Part shown: in pieces, positions 1 through 5,604 of the stretch
Position numbering within the stretch: the stretch's first letter is position 1
Layout: each line of letters begins with the position of its first letter
Position numbers and translations under genes: made by a program
Notes under the pieces: model-generated
What the model saw: only the letters and a program-made list of their open reading frames with translations
What the model was told of the DNA's origin: nothing
The model's database searches: none
Source of the DNA: an uncultured Litorilinea sp.
Lineage (GTDB): Bacteria > Chloroflexota > Anaerolineae > Caldilineales > Caldilineaceae
NCBI GenBank assembly: GCA_946885925.1
Contig: CAMPHP010000238.1
Location: forward strand, 1-5,815
Length of the DNA stretch: 5,815 nucleotides
Direction of reading: 5' to 3'

Positions 1-3
1 GAT

Positions 4-537
4 CTACTCAGGGCTAAAAAGCCACCCAACACTCATCCCCATATAACTCATGGCTAACCACATGATGACCAGGGCCAACACAAAGGTCGGGACACCCGCC
101 CCGACAAAATTGAGAGCAGTGACCAGGTAATCCGGAATTGAATATTGGTGTGTGGCGGAATAGACGCCAACGGGGATAGCAATCAGCCAACTCACGATCA
201 GGGTGCTGAATGAGAGGACAAAGGTCAACATCAGCCGCTCCCAGATCAAATCTCTAACAGGCATGCGAAAATACATGGAGTCCCCCCAGTCGCCGCGTGT
301 CAGAATGGCTGCCATCCACTTGGCATACTGCACGTAAATAGGCTGTCCCAACCCATAACGTTCCTTAAGCCTCTCCAACTCCGAGCTATCAACAATGTCG
401 CCTTGTTCGCGCAAATGGGCCGCGTACGTTGTTAGATAGTCGCCTGGTGGAAGTTGGATGATGATGAACGCGACGATCGAAATCGCAAACAATGTCGGAA
501 TCATCATCAAGACACGCCGTATTACATAGGTCAACAT
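4..537 (-). CDS. OppB/DppB-type ABC transporter permease, N-terminal half, ended by an in-frame TAG at the window edge
   Basis: Membrane subunit of an Opp/Dpp-class importer, which would pair with an OppC-type permease to form the channel. The start (MLTYVIRRVL) is set by the typical OppB N-terminus and by AGGGGGA at 547-541; a TTG at 570 would add 11 residues but lacks a ribosome binding site. Visible parts: membrane helix 1 about residues 10-29; the 'LPPGDY' element and a long external loop containing 'ERYGLGQPIYVQYAKW' and 'RGDWGDSMYF'; helix 2 about 103-125; helix 3 about 137-164. The frame stops at TAG (6-4) after residue 177, whereas the family is usually 300-340 residues, so the EAA-type ATPase-contact loop and the last helices are absent. 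As I recall, homologues continue past 'LFSPE' with Tyr or Phe and then 'DAPWS', so TAG replaces a normal codon or follows a lost base. It is the fourth gene of the operon, 106 bases after the binding protein. Family call is secure; intactness is not. Confidence 0.85.
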   Translation of the reverse strand: MLTYVIRRVLMMIPTLFAISIVAFIIIQLPPGDYLTTYAAHLREQGDIVDSSELERLKERYGLGQPIYVQYAKWMAAILTRGDWGDSMYFRMPVRDLIWERLMLTFVLSFSTLIVSWLIAIPVGVYSATHQYSIPDYLVTALNFVGAGVPTFVLALVIMWLAMSYMGMSVGWLFSPE

Positions 538-540
538 AAA

Positions 541-547
541 TCCCCCT
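541..547 (-). promoter_or_regulatory. Ribosome binding site deciding the permease start
   Basis: Minus-strand AGGGGGA ends three bases before the ATG at 537. It favours that ATG over the in-frame TTG at 570, and the protein then begins with the MLxYxxRR pattern usual for OppB/DppB permeases. Confidence 0.6.
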
Positions 548-589
548 GCCGGATATCTCTTGTAAGCCAAACATCTGCATGAAGCCGGT

Positions 590-623
590 TGGGGAGACAG
601 AGAGCGTCTCTACTGTCTCCCCA
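590..623 (-). promoter_or_regulatory. Strong intergenic hairpin between binding-protein and permease genes
   Basis: Arms 590-600 and 613-622/623 are perfectly complementary over 11 bp (TGGGGAGACAG in the minus-strand RNA). Inside them AGAG (601-604 complement) pairs with CTCT (608-611 complement) around a 3-base loop, with a single unpaired base at 612, giving 15 pairs in all. It begins 20 bases after the binding-protein stop codon and ends 52 bases before the permease ATG. No T-rich tract follows on either strand, so it is not a standard intrinsic terminator. By analogy with the malE-malF gap of enteric bacteria it probably protects the upstream message from 3' decay and so raises binding protein over permease; that role is inferred. 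Confidence 0.7.
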
Positions 624-643
624 CGCCGTCTACAGCGTATGAT

Positions 644-2683
644 CTACAGTGTGTGATTCTCTGGATCTTCCCAATACCAGGTAGCGACATCAACAATGTA
701 CTCGTAGATCGTGCTGCAACAGTCCCAAGGTAGACCGTCGTGGATCCCCTTCAAGCCATTCTTGACAATCACCAGCCGGGGTACTTCGCCCAAGAAGCCA
801 ACCGATGGCAGTTCCTCAGACCAAATATCCAGGATTTGTTTGAATAGATCATTGCGAGTTTCTTCATCAGGCTCAGAACGAATCTGATCCCAGAGGCTCC
901 AGATATCCGTGATCCAATGGTCTGCCGGTGGTTCTTCGGCCATAGGATGCTCAGGATTCATGCGCCAGGAAGTCCATGCATTGGCCCACGGACGGTCATC
1001 GATGTTGGTGTGCTTAACCCAGATTTGTGGATCTGCCAGCGGTACTAGGTTGCGATCCATAAAGCCCATTGTGCATTCGACATCATTGGACTGGTGCTGC
1101 TCAATGCTAAGCGAGCGATCCACGCCTCTGTAATTCACATCAAAGCCCAACTCCTTGAGATACTCCAATACCAAAAGCGTATCATCTGTAGCTTCAGGCG
1201 CACCCAGCAATGTCCAGCGGATCCGTTCGCCGCTGCCATCCTTGGCGAGACGGAACCCCTCGGAATCTCGTTCGCTGTAGCCCAGATCGTCCAACAACTG
1301 GTTTGCTCGTTCGGGATCATATTCGAGATAGGCTTCGCTCAGCTTGGGGTAATGCAAAGGGGATTCCACGGGAGGGCCGTACTGCATTGCGGTCGCAAAA
1401 CCGTCATAGCTCAGATCATTGAGCCGCTCGCGATCTACCCCCAGAGAGACAGCGATGCGGAAATCTCGCTCTTGGAACAACTCGCGCAGCACTGGATTTT
1501 TAGCCGTCATGTTGAAGTGAATGCCGAGAACTGCGGTCCAGCGCCACGCCTGTACTACGTAGTCGCCACGAGCCTCTCCTTCCTTCAATACAGTCAGATC
1601 GGCGAAGTTTACATGCCGGGATTGGCTATCGATCTCACCATTAGCGAGCCAGAGCACGAGCACGGCAGGATCCTGGAAGAGCCGGAATGAGACAGTATCC
1701 AGATAGGGCAACTGATTGCCTTCACCATCCACCGACCAATAGTAAGGGTTGCGGCGCAAGGTGACGTACTCATCTGTCCAGGGATTGTCTTGAATCCAGG
1801 GCGAGTGGGTGGGCAGTTCAACATTGAGTCGAGCGTCATTCTTCTCGATAAACAGTTCCGCCCAGTTGCCAAGTCCGGATTCCTCCACGGCACTCTCCAA
1901 GGCAGCCTGATCCTCGGTATAATCAATGTGGAACTGCTTCATATAGTGTGAAGGCATTGCGGGGATATTGTTGACAATACCGCCACTGAGGTAAAACAGT
2001 GAATTGGGGCTGCTAAAGGTCACTTTGATCGTGTGCTCATCAGGAGCCGTCATCTCCAATGGAACCCGTTTCCCATCCACCACGCTAGTCAGCCATTCAG
2101 GTGGAGAAGGCGTCAGGTCACCGTTTAGCTGGAAGTCATAGTACCAGAACAGAAAATCGTCGGTGGTCATGAGCGTGCCATCCGACCATCTCAACCCTTC
2201 ACGCAAGTGGAAGGTAAACTCAGTGGCGTCCTCGTTGGATTCCCAAGACTCGGCCAACAGCGGCTGTACTTGCATCTCGTGGTTGATGTCGAGCAACCCC
2301 TTATAGAGCATATGGGCAGCGGAGCCACCATCTGCCTGTCCATTGAATGCCTTGCGCATGTTACCGCCGTAGTTGCCGATGCCATCCAGACCCGTCGCAA
2401 CCATCGGGTTTTTCGGTAGTCGCTCGTCCACGGGCGGCAATTGCCCACTCTGCACCAATTCAGCCAGCATCGGGGCTTCATTGAACGTGGTGGGTACGCT
2501 TTGCGATGCGGCTGGAGCTGACGTGGCTACGTCACCAACAACAGCAGGTTGCTCCTCTACAGTCGTAGACGGCGCGCTTCCAGCTCCACCACATGCAGCT
2601 GCCACTGCTCCAACGGTTGCAATTCCCGAAAGCCGAAGGAACTCTCTGCGTGAAACCTTGGTTTGTGTCCTTTTCTGTTTCAT
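644..2683 (-). CDS. ABC transporter substrate-binding lipoprotein, family 5 (OppA/DppA-like), Tat-exported
   Basis: Extracytoplasmic solute receptor of the importer, 679 residues, larger than the roughly 540 of E. coli OppA. ATG at 2683 follows AGGAAAGGAA (2697-2688). Residues 11-20 (SRREFLRLSG) are a near-ideal twin-arginine motif, then a hydrophobic stretch and lipobox VAAAC with Cys31 as the expected lipid anchor. Residues 32-66 are a Ser/Thr/Ala/Pro-rich tether. Residues 68-94 (NEAPMLAELV, LPPVDERLP) form a segment I associate with large chloroflexal binding proteins. The family-5 signature lies at about 143-183: AESWE, FHLREGLRWSDGT, DDFLFWYYD. Further family features are RNPYYW (311-316), AVSLGVDRERL (411-421) and YDPERANQLLDDLGY (455-469). 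The C-terminus DVATWYWEDPENHTL is natural. A 238-base leader precedes it and a strong hairpin follows. Ligand unknown: peptide, oligosaccharide or another solute are all possible. Confidence 0.95.
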   Translation of the reverse strand: MKQKRTQTKVSRREFLRLSGIATVGAVAAACGGAGSAPSTTVEEQPAVVGDVATSAPAASQSVPTTFNEAPMLAELVQSGQLPPVDERLPKNPMVATGLDGIGNYGGNMRKAFNGQADGGSAAHMLYKGLLDINHEMQVQPLLAESWESNEDATEFTFHLREGLRWSDGTLMTTDDFLFWYYDFQLNGDLTPSPPEWLTSVVDGKRVPLEMTAPDEHTIKVTFSSPNSLFYLSGGIVNNIPAMPSHYMKQFHIDYTEDQAALESAVEESGLGNWAELFIEKNDARLNVELPTHSPWIQDNPWTDEYVTLRRNPYYWSVDGEGNQLPYLDTVSFRLFQDPAVLVLWLANGEIDSQSRHVNFADLTVLKEGEARGDYVVQAWRWTAVLGIHFNMTAKNPVLRELFQERDFRIAVSLGVDRERLNDLSYDGFATAMQYGPPVESPLHYPKLSEAYLEYDPERANQLLDDLGYSERDSEGFRLAKDGSGERIRWTLLGAPEATDDTLLVLEYLKELGFDVNYRGVDRSLSIEQHQSNDVECTMGFMDRNLVPLADPQIWVKHTNIDDRPWANAWTSWRMNPEHPMAEEPPADHWITDIWSLWDQIRSEPDEETRNDLFKQILDIWSEELPSVGFLGEVPRLVIVKNGLKGIHDGLPWDCCSTIYEYIVDVATWYWEDPENHTL

Positions 2684-2708
2684 GACATTCCTTTCCTGCA
2701 GGGGTAAT

Positions 2709-2725
2709 TCAGACGGTTTGTCTGA
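2709..2725 (-). promoter_or_regulatory. Small hairpin in the binding-protein leader
   Basis: TCAGAC (2725-2720 on the minus strand) and GTCTGA (2714-2709) form a perfect 6-bp stem around a 5-base loop. It ends 11 bases before the purine-rich ribosome binding site of the binding-protein gene, so it could affect ribosome access or mRNA stability. A second upstream copy of CTCAGACA at 2782-2775 could pair with the same distal arm. No U-tract follows, so termination is unlikely. Confidence 0.35.
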
Positions 2726-2805
2726 GAAAATAAGTTACCTCTATCCAGATGGAAGCGATTACGTGCAGTATTGATGTCTGAGGTATCTCCTTTTTCTTTA
2801 TTTCT

Positions 2806-2880
2806 ATGAAGATGATTTAGTTCAAGGTGAATTAGCTCAAGATGGTTGAATTCGAGCTGGATCAATTCAGCTATTGAAGT
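2806..2880. repeat. Degenerate 15-bp tandem repeat in the OppD-SBP gap
   Basis: Units begin at 2806, 2821, 2836 and 2851, with a decayed fifth at 2866. The plus-strand units are ATGAAGATGATTTAG, TTCAAGGTGAATTAG, CTCAAGATGGTTGAA and TTCGAGCTGGATCAA. Neighbouring units agree at 9 to 11 of 15 positions. On the minus strand each unit contributes a TTGA(A/G)C-like block. Because 15 is a multiple of three, one minus-strand frame reads as a five-residue repeat (xHLEL), but no start with a ribosome binding site was found there. It is probably an old slippage expansion in non-coding leader DNA. Confidence 0.5.
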
Positions 2881-2883
2881 GTC

Positions 2884-2914
2884 GGGTAAGCACTGTGCGA
2901 GACCTTTCTTACCC
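2884..2914 (-). promoter_or_regulatory. Inverted repeat just after the oppD-type stop codon
   Basis: GGGTAAG (2914-2908 on the minus strand) and CTTACCC (2890-2884) are perfect 7-bp arms separated by 17 bases, starting 7 bases beyond the OppD-type stop codon. No T-run follows. It may be a 3'-end or processing hairpin that lets the ATPase and binding-protein parts of the transcript differ in amount; this is inferred from position only. Confidence 0.35.
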
Positions 2915-2921
2915 TGTACAG

Positions 2922-4010
2922 TCAAACCGATAGGTGTTCCAGACTCGTAACACCCGCCAGCTCTAGGTTCTCGGCATAGTGACACTGGGCAAAGTGCCCG
3001 CTGCTGATCTCGCGTAACGCAGGCTTCTCTCGCATACAGCGATCCTTGTCGTTAAAGGGGCAGCGAGGGTGGAAGGGACATCCCCGCGGAATCTGGTAGG
3101 GATCAGGGACCGACCCCTTGATTGCCATCAGACGGTCTGTCCTGCCTTCAAGCGATTTACGACCCAATTGGGGAATGGAACGCAGCAACGCCTGGGTATA
3201 GGGATGTTTGGGATTGGCGAAAATTTCGCCGACACTGGCCGATTCCACAATTTCACCCAAATACATCACGACCACGTATTCGGTCATCTGGGCGATCACC
3301 CCAAGATCATGTGTAATGAACATGATCGCCATACCAAGCTCCTGCTGTAGCTCACGCATGAGAGCCAAAATTTGGGCCTGCGTCGTCACATCAAGCGCCG
3401 TGGTAGGTTCATCCGCAATCAGGAGCGTGGGGTGACAGGAAAGGGCCATCGCAATCATGGCGCGTTGGCGCATCCCACCACTAAGTTGGTGCGGATAGCG
3501 ATCAATAATGTCTCGCGGCCTGGGCATGCCCACCGACTCAAGCATCTTGATTGCTTGGTTACGCGCTTCGCCTTGCGAAACATCCTGATGCAGCAGAATC
3601 GCTTCCTCGATCTGAGACCCAATCGTATGCACTGGACTGAGCGAAGTCATGGGTTCCTGAAAAACCATCGAAATCTCAGCACCACGAATCTCGCGAATCT
3701 GCGTACCTCTAGCATCAAGCCGCACCAGATCAATGGTCTGGCTCATCCGGCTGCCATTTGTCTGCTTGTCTTGCCCGTTGGATTGGTGAAACAAGATCTG
3801 CCCTTCGACAATGCGTCCTGGACGCGGCTCAATCCGCAAAATCGAACGGGCCATGACCGACTTGCCACAACCGCTTTCTCCGACGACACCCACTGTTTGT
3901 CCGCGGTGAACTGTAAGATTGACGCCATCTACTGCGCGCACAATTCCCTGTTCAAGGAAAAAATAGGTCTTGAGGTCTGAAATTTCGAGTAGAGGGATAC
4001 GTTCCGACAT
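2922..4010 (-). CDS. Oligopeptide/dipeptide ABC transporter ATP-binding protein, OppD/DppD type
   Basis: Cytoplasmic ATPase, 362 residues, that powers import together with the OppF-type partner encoded just upstream. The ATG at 4010 is preceded by AAGGAG (4025-4020) nine bases away. Motifs: Walker A GESGCGKS at 44-51, Q-loop with Gln118 in [12 protein letters not shown], signature LSGGMRQR from 176, Walker B LLIADE at 196-201, D-loop ALD at 205-207, and switch His234 in FITHDLGVI. All catalytic residues are present. From about 268 the oligopeptide-transporter C-terminal domain follows ([13 protein letters not shown]), then four cysteines 311, 317, 325 and 343 spaced Cx5C, Cx7C, Cx17C; in some studied DppD/OppD proteins equivalent cysteines hold an iron-sulfur cluster. 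Residues 77-100, between Walker A and the Q-loop, form a polar, Gln/Asn-rich insertion. The gene lies 24 bases after the OppF-type gene. Function is secure; substrate is not. Confidence 0.95.
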   Translation of the reverse strand: MSERIPLLEISDLKTYFFLEQGIVRAVDGVNLTVHRGQTVGVVGESGCGKSVMARSILRIEPRPGRIVEGQILFHQSNGQDKQTNGSRMSQTIDLVRLDARGTQIREIRGAEISMVFQEPMTSLSPVHTIGSQIEEAILLHQDVSQGEARNQAIKMLESVGMPRPRDIIDRYPHQLSGGMRQRAMIAMALSCHPTLLIADEPTTALDVTTQAQILALMRELQQELGMAIMFITHDLGVIAQMTEYVVVMYLGEIVESASVGEIFANPKHPYTQALLRSIPQLGRKSLEGRTDRLMAIKGSVPDPYQIPRGCPFHPRCPFNDKDRCMREKPALREISSGHFAQCHYAENLELAGVTSLEHLSV

Positions 4011-4034
4011 TCTGAATTGCTCCTTGACTCAGGC

Positions 4035-5105
4035 TTAGGCAGAACTAGCGACACCGCGTAGATCGAGCTGGCCCGCATAGTGACAACGGGCAAAATGATC
4101 CGGGCTGATCTCGCGTAACTCCGGTGTGACACGCACACACTGGTCGCCATCGTTATAGGCGCAGCGGGGATGGAAATAGCAGCCACTTGGAGGGTTGGCT
4201 GGATCCGCCACATCTCCCTCCAGAACGATTGGCTCTGAACGAGAAAATGGATCCGGCTTTGGCACAGACGCAAGTAATGCTTCTGTATAAGGGTGAAAAG
4301 GATTTAGAAATAGCTCTTCAGTCGTTGCACTTTCAACCAACTGCCCGACATACATAACCGCGATACGGTCGCTGATGTGCTCGACCACGCTCAGATCATG
4401 GGCAATAAACAAATAGGTCAGGCCAAACTGTTCCTGAAGATCTTGAAGCAAGTTCAAGATTTGCGCTTGTATGGAAACATCAAGCGCAGAAACCGGCTCG
4501 TCGCAGACAATTAACTGGGGGTTCAAGGCAAGGGCGCGCGCAATGCCGATGCGCTGCCGCTGGCCGCCACTAAACGCATGTGGATAGCGATTCATGTACT
4601 CAGGTCGCAGCCCAACCACTCGCAACAGCCCCGCCACACGATCCTCTAGCGCTTGCCCACGCGCGATCTTATGGTTATGAAGCGGTTCGCCCACATTTTG
4701 GAGCAACGTCATACGGGGATTGAGTGAAGAGTATGGATCTTGGAAGACCATCTGTATATTGCGGTGAACCTTCTTCAGTTGTGATGGTTCGACATCAGCC
4801 ACATTAATGCGCCCCATCTCCTTGTCCCGAAACCAGATGTCTCCTGCGGTCGGCTCAATCGCGCGCAGGATCACTCTCCCAGTTGTAGTCTTCCCACAAC
4901 CACTCTCCCCAACTAAGCCTAATGTCTCGCCTTCCCGGATGTGCAAGTCAACACCATCAACGGCCTTGACATGGCCGACCGTCCTTGAGAATATGCCTCG
5001 TTTGATTGGAAAGTGCTTGCGGAGATTCTTGACTTCCAGCAGAAACTCTTCGTCCACACCAACCTGCGTACCATTTGCTTGTGAATGCGTTACGACTTCA
5101 GTCAA
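4035..5105 (-). CDS. Oligopeptide/dipeptide ABC transporter ATP-binding protein, OppF/DppF type
   Basis: Second cytoplasmic ATPase of the importer, 356 residues, and the first gene of the visible operon. The start is TTG at 5105: an in-frame stop lies at 5147-5145, there is no ATG or GTG between, and AAGGAG (5122-5117) and AAGGAA (5114-5109) precede it. A GTG at residue 17 is the only nearby rival and has a poorer leader. '[20 protein letters not shown]' (22-41) is typical of OppF rather than OppD. Motifs: Walker A GESGCGKT at 66-73, Q-loop Gln122 in [14 protein letters not shown], signature [15 protein letters not shown] from 178, Walker B LIVCDE at 198-203, and His236 in FIAHDLSVV. The C-terminal domain ([12 protein letters not shown]) ends with cysteines 309, 315, 323 and 341 in the same Cx5C, Cx7C, Cx17C pattern as its neighbour. 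All catalytic motifs look intact. Confidence 0.95.
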   Translation of the reverse strand: MTEVVTHSQANGTQVGVDEEFLLEVKNLRKHFPIKRGIFSRTVGHVKAVDGVDLHIREGETLGLVGESGCGKTTTGRVILRAIEPTAGDIWFRDKEMGRINVADVEPSQLKKVHRNIQMVFQDPYSSLNPRMTLLQNVGEPLHNHKIARGQALEDRVAGLLRVVGLRPEYMNRYPHAFSGGQRQRIGIARALALNPQLIVCDEPVSALDVSIQAQILNLLQDLQEQFGLTYLFIAHDLSVVEHISDRIAVMYVGQLVESATTEELFLNPFHPYTEALLASVPKPDPFSRSEPIVLEGDVADPANPPSGCYFHPRCAYNDGDQCVRVTPELREISPDHFARCHYAGQLDLRGVASSA

Positions 5106-5108
5106 TGG

Positions 5109-5122
5109 TTCCTTCTCTCCTT
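5109..5122 (-). promoter_or_regulatory. Purine-rich ribosome binding region deciding the TTG start
   Basis: The minus strand reads AAGGAGAGAAGGAA, giving two overlapping Shine-Dalgarno options 11 and 3 bases from the TTG at 5105. Neither spacing is ideal, but no ATG or GTG exists between the upstream in-frame stop and this TTG. A weak start on the first gene could limit ATPase synthesis. Confidence 0.5.
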
Positions 5123-5160
5123 CCCGGTGGACTGGCCTTTGGGGTTAGATCTCAGTTCCT

Positions 5161-5166
5161 TTTATA
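5161..5166 (-). promoter_or_regulatory. Candidate -10 element of the operon promoter
   Basis: The minus strand reads TATAAA within CAGCTATAAAAGG, about 55 bases upstream of the first start codon, which would give an untranslated leader of roughly 50 bases. No good TTGACA-like -35 box lies 16-18 bases upstream; that zone instead holds the 11-bp direct repeats, which would fit an activator-dependent promoter. Inferred from pattern only. Confidence 0.35.
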
Positions 5167-5178
5167 GCTGTTATGGAT

Positions 5179-5216
5179 GGCTTAAAGAGATGCTTAGATA
5201 GTGATTGCTTAGATAG
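5179..5216. repeat. 11-bp direct repeats upstream of the -10 candidate (possible operator)
   Basis: TGCTTAGATAG occurs exactly at 5191-5201 and again at 5206-5216, a 15-base period. A third imperfect copy, GGCTTAAAGAG at 5179-5189, matches 8 of 11 positions. The block lies about 13 to 50 bases upstream of the TATAAA, where an activator or repressor would bind. Tandem direct repeats are typical targets of some response regulators, but no regulator gene is present in the window to support a named family. Confidence 0.45.
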
Positions 5217-5248
5217 ATGTAGACTAACCAATCAATCCTGACATTTGA

Positions 5249-5317
5249 GATGGCCTCCGCTGGCAAAGCGCGTGCGTAATAGGCGCATATCATCCATGCG
5301 TTCTTACAGCGGAGATC
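5249..5317. repeat. Nested inverted repeats, possible structured element
   Basis: CTCCGCTG (5255-5262) and CAGCGGAG (5307-5314) are perfect 8-bp arms. GAT (5249-5251) and ATC (5315-5317) can extend the stem past a 3-base bulge. Inside, CGCAT (5284-5288) pairs with ATGCG (5296-5300), or alternatively TGCG (5273-5276) with CGCA (5284-5287). It could be a folded leader RNA if transcription starts further upstream than 5166, or a DNA-level site. Chance is not excluded at this arm length. Confidence 0.3.
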
Positions 5318-5417
5318 ATTTCATCATGTACCAAGTTGCCACCTGCCTCGTCTAAATAAGCGCGTGGTCAATACTTTTAAGCAAGCAACTTGCCTTGACA
5401 ACTATCAATTGAGCTTA

Positions 5418-5460
5418 CAACCCTATTGAGTGGCGGTAGATGAGCAGCGTAATAGGGTTG
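5418..5460. repeat. Perfect 10-bp inverted repeat with 23-base spacer
   Basis: CAACCCTATT (5418-5427) and AATAGGGTTG (5451-5460) are exact reverse complements. Neither strand has a T-run after the second arm, so a standard terminator is unlikely. It could be a dimeric regulator site, a hairpin in an untranslated RNA, or part of a small mobile-element remnant; the sequence does not decide between these. Confidence 0.45.
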
Positions 5461-5582
5461 ACTATGTAGGATGGGAAGCTTTTTGGATTAAGCCTTAATT
5501 GGATTCTCAAGGCATATCTGAGTGGTTGCTGATTTAACAGACAATTAGCTCATGGTCAAGCAACTATTCTGGCGAGCAACAA

Positions 5583-5604
5583 CATGCGTAACTTTCTACG
5601 CATG
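5583..5604. repeat. Perfect 8-bp inverted repeat with 6-base loop
   Basis: CATGCGTA (5583-5590) and TACGCATG (5597-5604) flank ACTTTC. This compact hairpin or palindromic site lies at the edge between the AT-rich stretch and a segment of different composition running to the right edge. It covers the ATG of the unconvincing 67-codon frame. Confidence 0.4.

Noticed and set aside
538..570. Longer permease start at TTG 570
   Set aside because: No ribosome binding site upstream, and the extra residues MAYKRYPAGGF are not typical of the family; ATG 537 has both signals.
590..623. Rho-independent terminator after the binding-protein gene
   Set aside because: The stem is strong but neither strand has a T-tract after it, and a co-directional permease gene of the same system follows.
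1094..1690. 198-codon plus-strand frame
   Set aside because: Lies wholly antisense to the well-supported binding-protein gene and shows no family resemblance.
2784..2792. AAGGAGATA as ribosome binding site of a leader peptide
   Set aside because: No ATG, GTG or TTG follows at a usable distance on the minus strand.
3372..3980. 202-codon plus-strand frame
   Set aside because: Antisense to the OppD-type ATPase, whose motifs are complete; a codon-bias shadow.
3929..4273. 114-codon minus-strand frame bridging the two ATPase genes
   Set aside because: Out of frame with both ATPases and overlaps their conserved ends; no independent start signal or domain.
5395..5430. Plus-strand promoter starting at TTGACA (5395-5400)
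   Set aside because: No acceptable -10 hexamer 16-18 bases downstream and no convincing plus-strand gene follows.
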